A DNA stretch of 64,000 nucleotides, from positions 1 to 64,000 of the forward strand of contig JAHYJD010000004.1 in the NCBI GenBank assembly GCA_019429365.1. The letters are read 5' to 3'. The DNA is from Bacteroidales bacterium (GTDB lineage Bacteria > Bacteroidota > Bacteroidia > Bacteroidales > UBA7960). A model generated the notes under the pieces. It was not told where the DNA came from. It ran no database searches and was given only the letters and a program-made list of their open reading frames with translations. This document shows positions 18,640-26,154 of the stretch, piece by piece; within the stretch, counting starts at the first letter, position 1; every line of letters begins with the position of its first letter. A program made the position numbers and the translations under genes.

Positions 18640-19928
18640 ATTAAGTAAACTCCGTCTGCGTCAAGATGGTTCAGTGTTACCTCTTGTATCTGGTTTATTA
18701 ATTCAGCGTTGAAAATGGTTTTTACCTTTATGTAATTGTCGGTAAACCCGTGCATATATCCCTGGGTATTGTCTTTTTCCCACAGTACCAGGATTTTTTG
18801 TCCTTTGTTTTTCAGGTAGAATTCGTGTTTCTTTTGGTCGGACAGCTGCTGCATTTGCCTCGAGCGATGGTGGCGAATGGCAGGGAGTACTTTGCCCTCA
18901 ATTTTCATTGCGCGGGTGTTTTCTCGCTCGCTGTAAGTGAATACGTGAATGTAAGATACATCCAAGGTTTCAATGAACCGCATGGATTCTTCAAAAAGTT
19001 CGTCGGTTTCGGCCGGAAAGCCAACAATCAGGTCGGCGGCAATGCAGGCGTGGGGCATGAGGGAGCGGATTTTTTTTACCCTCGAAGCAAAAACAGCGGT
19101 GTCGTAATGCCGGCCCATGGCTTTGAGCACGGTGTCGCTGCCCGACTGCAGGGGGATGTGAAAATGAGGCATTAGCTTTGGCTCACTGGCCACCAGCTCA
19201 ATGATCTCATCGTGCAGCAAGTCGGGCTCAACCGAGGAAATACGAATACGCTCAATGTCTTCAATTTTTACCAGCTCTTTCAGGAAATCGTAAAAAGTTT
19301 CATTGTTGAGTTTGCCGAAATCGCCAATGTTTACTCCGGTAAGCACCACTTCCTTCATATTGGTTTGTGCAATGTTGCGGGCTGTTTCGAGGGTGGCGGC
19401 AATGGTATTGCTGCGGCTGTGACCACGCGCCAGTGGTATGGTGCAGTAGCTGCAGAAGTAGTCGCATCCATCCTGTATCTTGAAAAATGAACGGGTGCGG
19501 TCATCGGCCGACCAGCTGGGCACAAAAACTTCAGGTTCGTGCACCAGCACATCTGGATTGGCCTTGGGATTACGGCTGTTATCAAGCCCTTTTATATGCT
19601 CAAAAAGATTGAACTTGTCGGCATTACCCAGCACCACATCCACTCCCTCAATGGCTTTCAGTTCTTCCGGATTGATTTGTGAAAAACACCCGATCACAGC
19701 CACATGGGCCTCAGGATTGGTTTTCATGGCTTTACGGATGAGGGCCTTGCAGGTTTTTTCGGCGTTTTTGGTAACAGTGCAGGAGTTAATGACATATATA
19801 TCGGCCCGGTCCTTAAACCCAACCTGCTCAAATTCTTCGGCGCCAAACTGCCTGCTAATACTGGATGTTTCAGAAAAGTTAAGTTTACAGCCAAGTGTAT
19901 GAAATGCAATTTTTCTTTTGTTTTCCAT
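18636..19928 (-). CDS. mtaB: tRNA t6A37 methylthiotransferase
   Basis: A 430-residue radical SAM methylthiotransferase that converts t6A37 to ms2t6A in ANN-decoding tRNAs. The N-terminal UPF0004 cluster cysteines are in HTLGCKLNFSE, NSCTVT and VIGCFSQ. The radical SAM cysteines are in CDYFCSYCTIPLARG. A C-terminal TRAM-like segment closes the protein. The GCKLN form and the length favour MtaB over MiaB or RimO. A -7 box TAACTTTG lies at 19936-19943. It is the first gene of the operon with IMPase and the antiporter. Confidence 0.92.
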   Translation of the reverse strand: MENKRKIAFHTLGCKLNFSETSSISRQFGAEEFEQVGFKDRADIYVINSCTVTKNAEKTCKALIRKAMKTNPEAHVAVIGCFSQINPEELKAIEGVDVVLGNADKFNLFEHIKGLDNSRNPKANPDVLVHEPEVFVPSWSADDRTRSFFKIQDGCDYFCSYCTIPLARGHSRSNTIAATLETARNIAQTNMKEVVLTGVNIGDFGKLNNETFYDFLKELVKIEDIERIRISSVEPDLLHDEIIELVASEPKLMPHFHIPLQSGSDTVLKAMGRHYDTAVFASRVKKIRSLMPHACIAADLIVGFPAETDELFEESMRFIETLDVSYIHVFTYSERENTRAMKIEGKVLPAIRHHRSRQMQQLSDQKKHEFYLKNKGQKILVLWEKDNTQGYMHGFTDNYIKVKTIFNAELINQIQEVTLNHLDADGVYLI

Positions 19929-19935
19929 AAGGATG

Positions 19936-19943
19936 CAAAGTTA
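19936..19943 (-). promoter_or_regulatory. Bacteroidota -7 box for the mtaB operon
   Basis: The minus strand reads TAACTTTG. It leaves only a very short leader before the ATG at 19928. Confidence 0.4.
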
Positions 19944-19997
19944 ATCAATCCTTGCCTTTTTCAGGAATGAGGTTTTGGGGTATATTTAAATGATCGT

Positions 19998-20026
19998 TTT
20001 GGGTAAAGAAAAAACTGCTATTTTTG
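19998..20026 (+). promoter_or_regulatory. Bacteroidota promoter (-33 TTG, -7 TATTTTTG) for serine palmitoyltransferase
   Basis: TTG at 19998-20000 and TATTTTTG at 20019-20026 are 18 bp apart, close to the phylum's usual spacing. Transcription would start near 20033, downstream of the most upstream ATG (19990). This argues for a start at 20050 or 20065. Confidence 0.55.
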
Positions 20027-20064
20027 AGCCCTGTTTTAATTGCAAAAAAATGTTAAATTCCTCT

Positions 20065-21252
20065 ATGAAATTATTGCGCCAGAGACTTTCCAGGTATGAT
20101 GCTCCTCAACGGGCCATGGAATTGGGAGTTTACCCTTATTTCAGGGTAATTGAATCGGATCAGGATACCGAGGTGATCGTAAACGGTAAAAAGGTATTGA
20201 TGTTCGGGTCTAACAGTTACCTTGGGTTGACCAATCATCAAGAGATAAAGGAGGCCTCAAAACAAGCCATTGAACGCTATGGCACTGGTTGTGCCGGCTC
20301 ACGCTTTCTTAACGGCACCCTCGATATTCACATTGAACTGGAGGAGAAACTGGCCGAATTTGTGGGCAAGGAAGCCTCGCTGGTTTACAGCACTGGTTTC
20401 CAGGTGAATTTGGGTGTGGTGTCAACCCTCACAGGAAGGGCAGATACGGTATTGCTCGATGATGCTGACCATGCTTCCATTATTGAAGGAAGCCGGCTTA
20501 GCTTTTCAAAGATCCAGAAGTTCCGGCACAACAATATGGAGTCGCTCGAGAACAAGCTAAAACTTTGTGATCCGGAACAGGTAAAACTCATCGTGGTTGA
20601 TGGCATCTTCTCCATGGAGGGTGACATCATTAACCTTCCCGAGGTGGTCAGGCTTGCGCAGCAATACCACGCATCCATCATGGTTGACGATGCCCACTCT
20701 TTAGGGGTCATTGGTGAGAATGGCTCGGGCACTGCCTCGCATTTCGGGCTGACCCATGAAGTGGACCTGATCATGGGCACCTTCTCCAAATCGCTGGCAT
20801 CGATCGGCGGTTTTATTGCTTCCGATAAAGAAACCATCAACTTTTTGAAGCATCATTCGCGTCCCCTGATATTCAGTGCCAGTATTACTCCTGCTTCTGC
20901 TGCCAGCGTGCTTGCTGCCCTGAAAATCGTTAAGCGCGAACCCGAACGCATTGCCAGACTTTGGGAGTTGACGCACAAGGCACTGAAAGGATTCAGGGAT
21001 TTGGGGTTCGATACCGGCCACTCGGAAACACCAATAATTCCCCTTTTTGTGCGCGACGACCAGAAAACCCTGATGCTGACCCAGATGTTGCTCGACCTGG
21101 GGGTCTTTGTGAACCCTATACTTTCGCCTGCCGTTAGAAAAGAAGATACCCTGATCCGCTTTTCTTTGATGGCCACCCATACCGATGAGCAATTGGATTA
21201 TGCCATGGAAACCATTGGTCAGGTATCAAGGCAACTCGGAATCATTGAATAA
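20065..21252 (+). CDS. spt: Serine palmitoyltransferase (alpha-oxoamine synthase)
   Basis: A PLP enzyme that condenses L-serine with a long-chain acyl-CoA (or ACP) to give 3-ketosphinganine, the first step of sphingolipid synthesis. The N-terminus (RLSRYDAPQRAMELGVYPYF) resembles Bacteroides SPT. MFGSNSYLGLT, the GTGCAGSRFLNGT loop, DDAHSLG (pyridine-nitrogen Asp) and TFSKSLASIGG (PLP Lys) are all present. ATGs at 19990 and 20050 are in frame, but a promoter overlaps the first, and similarity begins at the Met at 20065. The stop overlaps the ATG of the next gene. A glycine C-acetyltransferase (KBL) is the alternative, less likely given the neighbour and N-terminus. Confidence 0.85.
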   Translation: MKLLRQRLSRYDAPQRAMELGVYPYFRVIESDQDTEVIVNGKKVLMFGSNSYLGLTNHQEIKEASKQAIERYGTGCAGSRFLNGTLDIHIELEEKLAEFVGKEASLVYSTGFQVNLGVVSTLTGRADTVLLDDADHASIIEGSRLSFSKIQKFRHNNMESLENKLKLCDPEQVKLIVVDGIFSMEGDIINLPEVVRLAQQYHASIMVDDAHSLGVIGENGSGTASHFGLTHEVDLIMGTFSKSLASIGGFIASDKETINFLKHHSRPLIFSASITPASAASVLAALKIVKREPERIARLWELTHKALKGFRDLGFDTGHSETPIIPLFVRDDQKTLMLTQMLLDLGVFVNPILSPAVRKEDTLIRFSLMATHTDEQLDYAMETIGQVSRQLGIIE

Positions 21253-22052
21253 TGAGAAAGGTTGTACTCATCACCGGAGTGTCATCAGGCTTTGGCTATG
21301 CAATTGCTCAGTTGTTGTCAAAGCAGGGCCATTTGGTCTATGGCACCAACCGAAAGGAACATCTTGAACAGGATGGGATAAATATTCTGAAACTGGACGT
21401 TACCAGGCCAGAGGAGATTGAGAATGCCGTTCGGACTATCATTTCGCGCGAAGGCCGAATTGATGTCCTGATCAATAATGCCGGTTTTGGCATAGCCGGG
21501 GCGCTTGAGGATTTTTCTGAGGAAGAAGCCCTGCTCGAAATTAATACCAATTTGCTGGGGGTTTATCGTTGCTGTAAATATGTAATTCCCCATATGCGAA
21601 AGCAGGGTTTTGGCACCATTATTACCATAGGTTCTATTGCCGGATTAATGGGTATTCCTTTCCAGGGCTTTTATGCGGCCAGTAAATTCGGGGTAGAGGG
21701 ATTTATGCAATCGTTGCGTTATGAGGTACAACCTTTTGGTGTGAAGGTGGTTATGGTAAACCCAGGCGATTTCAATACCGGTTTTACTGCAAACCGGAAG
21801 ATGGTTCGCGCAACTGCCACCAGCGATTATCAACAGCCTTTCCGAACCACCCTGAATGTGATCGAAAAAGATGAGTCAGGTGGACTAAAACCTCATGTGC
21901 TCGCAAAAAAAGTGGCTGAAATTGTTGCTTCCAAAAACCCTCGCCATCGCTACATTGTGGCTTCCTTCGACCAAAAACTGGCTGTTATTCTCAGCAAAAT
22001 CATGCCGGCTAAATGGTTTACCAAGCTTATTGCGGGGCATTACAAAACTTAG
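21252..22052 (+). CDS. Short-chain dehydrogenase, candidate 3-ketosphinganine reductase
   Basis: A 266-residue classical SDR with TGVSSGFGYA (cofactor loop), NNAGFG, a catalytic Ser in GSIAG and the YAASK active site. Its ATG overlaps the stop of the serine palmitoyltransferase gene (TAATG). Translational coupling to SPT makes reduction of 3-ketosphinganine to dihydrosphingosine the most economical role; this is inference from context, since SDR specificity cannot be read directly. No ribosome-binding site stands out. Confidence 0.8.
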   Translation: MRKVVLITGVSSGFGYAIAQLLSKQGHLVYGTNRKEHLEQDGINILKLDVTRPEEIENAVRTIISREGRIDVLINNAGFGIAGALEDFSEEEALLEINTNLLGVYRCCKYVIPHMRKQGFGTIITIGSIAGLMGIPFQGFYAASKFGVEGFMQSLRYEVQPFGVKVVMVNPGDFNTGFTANRKMVRATATSDYQQPFRTTLNVIEKDESGGLKPHVLAKKVAEIVASKNPRHRYIVASFDQKLAVILSKIMPAKWFTKLIAGHYKT

Positions 22053-22072
22053 TTAAGGATAAAGAATAAAGT

Positions 22073-22150
22073 TTGGAGTTCGGAGTTTGGAGTTTGGAGT
22101 TTGGTGTGTCCTACTGCCTAACTTCTCTCAGGTCTCTTAAGTCTCTTCAG
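22073..22150. repeat. Short tandem repeats between convergent genes
   Basis: Repeats of TTTGGAG/TTCGGAG (22073-22105) are followed by repeats of GTCTCTTCA/GTCTCTTAA (22131-22158). The tract sits between the converging dehydrogenase and wtpA-like genes. The same TTTGGAGT-type words recur, in either orientation, at other gene boundaries in the window. Confidence 0.6.
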
Positions 22151-22155
22151 TCTCT

Positions 22156-23142
22156 TCAGTCACCCCGTTCGGGAACTGCGAATCTTTTCAAACCCTCCGG
22201 CAATTCGTCAAAGTAAGGGTTGGCCGCCGGCACTACGCCGGGTTGCCCGAGCTCTTCCAGAATTTTAAGGCCTTTTTCGCTGTCGAGCAGGAATGCAACG
22301 AAGGCTTCGGCCAGTTCAATGTTTTGGGCCTTATGGGGTATGGTGAGCCCATAAACCATGGGTTGTCCAATTTCGGTAATGGTGCTTCCTGGGCTTGTCC
22401 CCAAGGTCTGAGTGCTAACCTGTGCATACCATTCTTCCAGCTCAGGATCGCCCAGGCTTAATTCCGCCGGAAGTCGCAGGTAAGGAAGTTTATGCTGCTG
22501 CGCCACGCTCCGGTACAGGAAAATATAGTCAATTTGGCCGCTTTCCAACAGGGCGATCAAATCGGTTTCCTTGGGGCGGATGTTGCGCCGGTCCTTTTCA
22601 AGCAATTTTCCCGGAAGGGCATCATCCTCATAAAAAATACCGGCCAGCTTTGATGTTAATACGGCTCTGACACCACATGGGTCCTGATCGGGGTCGCTGC
22701 GGCCAATCTGCACGTCAGGACGCAGCATAATTTTATACCAGTTGTCCAGGTTGATTTCAGAAGCATAGCGCGACTTTTCGGTATATACAATGGCCATTTC
22801 GTTGGCGGCAAATTTCACAATCCAACTGGCATGGTCGGGTATGAGCATGTGTTCGATTACCATGTAATCGGCCGAAAGGTAAAGGTCGCAGGGTGTGTCG
22901 AGCTCCATAATGCGCCTTGCGCCGGCCTTGCTGCCCCAGGCTTCGGTAAGAATGCGCACGTTGGGGTGTTCGGCCTTGAAAGCCTCGCTGATGCGCTGTA
23001 CCGGGTAGGTGAGGCTGCCGGCATGAATGATATGAAGGGTGCCTGAAAGCTCGCCTGCGCCCGTGCCTTCAGGCTGCCCGTAACGGCACGATGTAAGAAA
23101 AAGAAAAAATAGACCGGTAATGACAAGAAGCAGTTTTTTCAT
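22156..23142 (-). CDS. wtpA: WtpA-like tungstate/molybdate-binding lipoprotein
   Basis: A 328-residue periplasmic solute-binding protein with a lipoprotein signal (Cys19 in FLTSC). The oxyanion-binding signatures of the WtpA/ModA group are visible: HAGSLT at 40-45, SADY following the first lobe, GRSDPDQDPCG, and DYIFLYRSVA. It should hand tungstate or molybdate to an ABC permease, but no wtpB/modB or wtpC/modC gene lies in the window. It follows a TonB-dependent receptor on the same strand with a 106-bp gap containing a hairpin, so it is probably the second gene of that operon. Its placement with a ModE-type regulator supports the oxyanion assignment. Confidence 0.88.
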   Translation of the reverse strand: MKKLLLVITGLFFLFLTSCRYGQPEGTGAGELSGTLHIIHAGSLTYPVQRISEAFKAEHPNVRILTEAWGSKAGARRIMELDTPCDLYLSADYMVIEHMLIPDHASWIVKFAANEMAIVYTEKSRYASEINLDNWYKIMLRPDVQIGRSDPDQDPCGVRAVLTSKLAGIFYEDDALPGKLLEKDRRNIRPKETDLIALLESGQIDYIFLYRSVAQQHKLPYLRLPAELSLGDPELEEWYAQVSTQTLGTSPGSTITEIGQPMVYGLTIPHKAQNIELAEAFVAFLLDSEKGLKILEELGQPGVVPAANPYFDELPEGLKRFAVPERGD

Positions 23143-23188
23143 TTGATTTTTTTATTAAAGTTACTAATTCCCCGTTAACACACAACGA

Positions 23189-23216
23189 CCACCGGGAGTA
23201 AGGAGCTCGCCGGTGG
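23189..23216 (-). promoter_or_regulatory. Hairpin between the TonB receptor and wtpA
   Basis: CCACCGG and CCGGTGG form a stem around a 14-nt loop. No T-run follows on the minus strand, so it looks more like an mRNA processing or stabilising structure, or an attenuator that tunes wtpA, than a full terminator. Confidence 0.45.
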
Positions 23217-23248
23217 CCTGTTGCAACGGTTAAAAAAAGGAGAAGTGA

Positions 23249-25540
23249 TCAGAAAACAAATCTGATTTCTGCGGTAATCATTCTTCCGGGGGCTATTACG
23301 TTGCGCGAGTCAACAAAGTCGGTGTCGAAAAGGTTATGCACCATAACGGCAGCCGAAAAGCCCCGGTAAATTTTGCTTTGTATCTGCAAGTCAACACTCG
23401 AGTAGGATTCGATCAGTTCAGTATTGGCATCGTTGAGCCACTGGGCATCCTTGTAATTGTATGTAGCGTAGAGCCTAAACCATTTGTTTTGCCAGTTCAG
23501 TCCTGCGTTAAAAAGGTTTCTGGGCTGGTAAACCAGTTCGTTGCCTTCCAAAACAAGGTCTTCATTGGGGTTAAGTACTTTGTACTCCAGTATTTCGGTG
23601 TCAGTAAACGACCAGCCGGCATGCAAGCTTAGTTTCTGTCTGATCTGATAGTTTGCGGCCAGTTCGGTGCCGAATATTTTTACTTTTCCAATGTTGTCTT
23701 TTTTGCGAATGGGGCGCATGCGGTTGTTCATCAGCAACGAGTCGCCGGTCGAAATGTATGCATGGTAGTCGTTTCCGGTGGCATAGTATACCGTGGGTGA
23801 CACTGTGAGGCCCTTAACGGGGAACAAGTCGGCCCCCAGCTCGAGATTATCCACATATTCGGGCTCGAGGTAAGGGTTGGCGATTTTCATACCGCCCGAA
23901 ATGCGGCCGGTGCGGCACATATCGTCGAGTACCGGTGCCCTGAAACCACGGCTGTAGCCAGCAAACACACGGTAAGCGCTTTCGTTGTAATACTGCACCG
24001 ACAATCTGGGACTGATAGCGCCCCATGAAGCATCTTCCAGTTCGCCATCAAAATCCTGCAGGAAAGCAGTTTCGCTGGTGGGATCAAGTACCCTGAAGGC
24101 ACCATCATAAAAGGTGGCAAAATCATAGCGCAGGCCGGCTAGGATGCGCCAGGGCCCCTTGCCAGGGTTATACTCGTCCTGGAGAAACAAGCCGAACTGG
24201 TTCATTTTGCCCAAGTTGAGCACCTGGTCCGAGGAGGTTAAATAAATATCGGCCCCATCAACGGCCCCGTGCCTGATGTCGAGCCCGCCCAGCAGCGAGT
24301 GGACTGAAGCAAGGTTGATGTTTAGGCTGCTGAAAAGCCCCAAATCGGTGCGGATCGACTCCACATCGTAGCGCGTTAGCTGCGAACTTCTTACGCTTTC
24401 GCGGATGTTCTGGTAGTTTTCGCGCTGGCCGTAAGCGGTCAGGTTCAGGCTCATTGCTTCCGAAAAATTGCCTGTGTAATTAATGCTTCCGTTCAGTGCC
24501 CCGTAGTTGTTGTGTGATCCCTCGGGAGCAGCCAGTTCAAATGCATCGTATTGCGAGCCAGTGCCGCGCTTGCCGTTGTAAAATGCTATGCCGCCTTCCA
24601 ACAGGTGGTTGTCAGAAAATAAATAACCCACCCGCCCTGCAGCTCGGTATTCATCAAGAAAGGAAGCTATGGTAAATTCGTCAATCTCGTCCTGCGGAGT
24701 GGTAATATAGCCATCGCTCTGGCGGTAAAAACCGCTGGTGCCCCAGAACATTTTGCCGCTGCGGCCAGAAAAATCGAGGTTGGTGCGGTTGGTGCCGAAA
24801 GTACCTATCGACTGCCTTATGGCACCTTGAAGGGGCCGGCTTGGAATGGCACTGATAAAGTTTATGACGCCGCCCATGGCATTGCCTCCATGGATCGACG
24901 AGCCAGGCCCTTTGAGCACTTCCACCTTTTCGATGGCCAGGGCATCGATGGCGTTCCAGTTTACCGAACCCCCATCTGTTTTGTTCAATGGAACTCCGTC
25001 TTGCATCACCAAAATGCGGCCTTGTTCATTGCTCATGCCGCGCATGGAAACGTTGGCCGACGACAAGAAAGTTGCTCCACGGCTTACATTAAGGCCTGGC
25101 AAGCTTTTGAGGTAATCATCGGCCGACAGGGCAGGGGTGGCCTCTACCCGGGCTTTGTCAACAACCTCCAGCCTGAGGGGCACCTCGTATAGCTCGCGAC
25201 TGGTGCGGGTACCGGTAACCACCACCTCTGGCATAAGTCCGCTGGACGGGGTTAAAATTATTTCAAGCGTGCCCGGCTGGGTGCCGAAATTTACCTTCGT
25301 GGTTTTGGTTTCGTAGCCCACAAAGCGAACTTCCAGGTGGTAATTGCCCGGCTGGCTCAAACGCAGTTCAAAAATGCCGTTGCTGGCACTGACCGTCCCC
25401 TGTCCTGTTTCCTTTACCAAAATAGTGGCTCCGGGAAGAGTTTGCCCGCTATTATCCCTTACCAAGCCACGAAGGCTAACCTGCGCAAACAGCGACTGAG
25501 CACTGAAAAGAAAAACAAAAAGTAAATAACCGAACCTCAT
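23249..25540 (-). CDS. TonB-dependent receptor, candidate molybdate/tungstate (or chelate) importer
   Basis: A 763-residue outer-membrane receptor. In order: signal peptide (1-19), a CarboxypepD_reg-like domain (about 23-105), a TonB-box-like stretch near MPEVVVTGTR, a plug domain (about 120-230) and a 22-strand barrel ending in RFVF. It is the size of BtuB/heme/metal receptors and much smaller than SusC proteins, and there is no SusD gene. A ModE-box palindrome at 25620-25642 abuts its -7 box, and a WtpA-like binding protein follows it. I infer that it brings molybdate, tungstate or a metallophore complex of them across the outer membrane. Confidence 0.85.
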   Translation of the reverse strand: MRFGYLLFVFLFSAQSLFAQVSLRGLVRDNSGQTLPGATILVKETGQGTVSASNGIFELRLSQPGNYHLEVRFVGYETKTTKVNFGTQPGTLEIILTPSSGLMPEVVVTGTRTSRELYEVPLRLEVVDKARVEATPALSADDYLKSLPGLNVSRGATFLSSANVSMRGMSNEQGRILVMQDGVPLNKTDGGSVNWNAIDALAIEKVEVLKGPGSSIHGGNAMGGVINFISAIPSRPLQGAIRQSIGTFGTNRTNLDFSGRSGKMFWGTSGFYRQSDGYITTPQDEIDEFTIASFLDEYRAAGRVGYLFSDNHLLEGGIAFYNGKRGTGSQYDAFELAAPEGSHNNYGALNGSINYTGNFSEAMSLNLTAYGQRENYQNIRESVRSSQLTRYDVESIRTDLGLFSSLNINLASVHSLLGGLDIRHGAVDGADIYLTSSDQVLNLGKMNQFGLFLQDEYNPGKGPWRILAGLRYDFATFYDGAFRVLDPTSETAFLQDFDGELEDASWGAISPRLSVQYYNESAYRVFAGYSRGFRAPVLDDMCRTGRISGGMKIANPYLEPEYVDNLELGADLFPVKGLTVSPTVYYATGNDYHAYISTGDSLLMNNRMRPIRKKDNIGKVKIFGTELAANYQIRQKLSLHAGWSFTDTEILEYKVLNPNEDLVLEGNELVYQPRNLFNAGLNWQNKWFRLYATYNYKDAQWLNDANTELIESYSSVDLQIQSKIYRGFSAAVMVHNLFDTDFVDSRNVIAPGRMITAEIRFVF

Positions 25541-25585
25541 GATTTAAACAGTTTTAGAATATAGATTTTTAAATTAATGAAGCGA

Positions 25586-25618
25586 GTTGCAATATTTGCA
25601 TATCGGGTTGCAAATATA
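25586..25618 (-). promoter_or_regulatory. TonB receptor promoter -7 box and GTTGCAA direct repeats
   Basis: The minus strand reads TATATTTG (TAnnTTTG) at 25611-25618, immediately downstream of the ModE-like palindrome. Two GTTGCAA words at 25586-25592 and 25607-25613 are exactly 21 bp apart, two helical turns. A third copy lies before wtpA at 23220-23226. Confidence 0.55.
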
Positions 25619-25619
25619 G

Positions 25620-25642
25620 CGTTATGATTTTTATGCATAACG
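25620..25642. promoter_or_regulatory. ModE-box-like palindrome
   Basis: CGTTATG-N9-CATAACG is a perfect 7-bp inverted repeat. It matches the outer half-sites of the E. coli ModE operator (CGnTAT...ATAACG) with nearly the same spacing. It lies 1 bp upstream of the TonB receptor's -7 box, so a bound dimer would block the promoter. The regulator gene next to it is of the ModE type. Confidence 0.72.
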
Positions 25643-25654
25643 GTTTTCGGAAAA

Positions 25655-26035
25655 TTATTTGGGTTTATGGATGGAGTTTAGTTCGTCGAGCAACTCTTGG
25701 AAAATGCTTTTTACCGAAGGTTCAAATTCATGGTATACCTTGTCGAAAAACTCCACGATTTTTTCGCCCTGGGGGGTCAGGGTAGTTTGCCCGCCTTCAG
25801 ATCCTCCACGTGTTTTTTCTATTATGGGAAACCCCAGCTTTTCCTCAATGTTTTTCAGCTTGGTCCAGGTTTGGCGGTAGGTAAGGCCCATGCTTTCCAC
25901 CGCGGCTTTCAGGGAGCCGGTTTCTTTAATGGCTTTCAGCAACTTCCACTTTCCCTCGCCCAGAATGCTCACATGTGAGTCGGTTTCGACCCATATTTTG
26001 TAGTTCAGCTTTAATTTTTCGTAATTCTTTGACAT
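25655..26035 (-). CDS. ModE-type winged-helix regulator (N-terminal domain only)
   Basis: This 126-residue protein corresponds to the DNA-binding half of ModE. ILGEGKWKLLKAI, the helix-turn-helix with GSLKAAVESMGLTYRQTW, and TRGGSEGGQTTLTPQGE match the family wing. The C-terminal molbindin (TOBE) domains that sense molybdate in E. coli ModE are missing, as in many short homologues. It precedes the TonB receptor and wtpA on the same strand, and a ModE-like palindrome lies 12 bp past its stop. I infer Mo/W-responsive repression of the receptor operon; how the signal is sensed is open. Confidence 0.88.
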   Translation of the reverse strand: MSKNYEKLKLNYKIWVETDSHVSILGEGKWKLLKAIKETGSLKAAVESMGLTYRQTWTKLKNIEEKLGFPIIEKTRGGSEGGQTTLTPQGEKIVEFFDKVYHEFEPSVKSIFQELLDELNSIHKPK

Positions 26036-26098
26036 GGCAAAGGCACAAAAGTTTTTACAATGTTAAATAAAATTGGCCATATCGTTTGAAAATAACTT

Positions 26099-26106
26099 TA
26101 ATTTTG
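26099..26106 (+). promoter_or_regulatory. Bacteroidota -7 box for the lipoprotein at 26155
   Basis: TAATTTTG matches TAnnTTTG. It supports the ATG at 26155 over an in-frame TTG at 26086, which would lie upstream of the box. Confidence 0.5.
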
Positions 26107-26154
26107 CCACCGACTTGCATAATTTTCATATCGACATTTTCAATAAAAACCATT

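Noticed and set aside
23189..23216. Full transcription terminator between the TonB receptor and wtpA
   Set aside because: The stem is real but lacks a following T-run, so it is listed as an mRNA structure instead; co-transcription remains likely.
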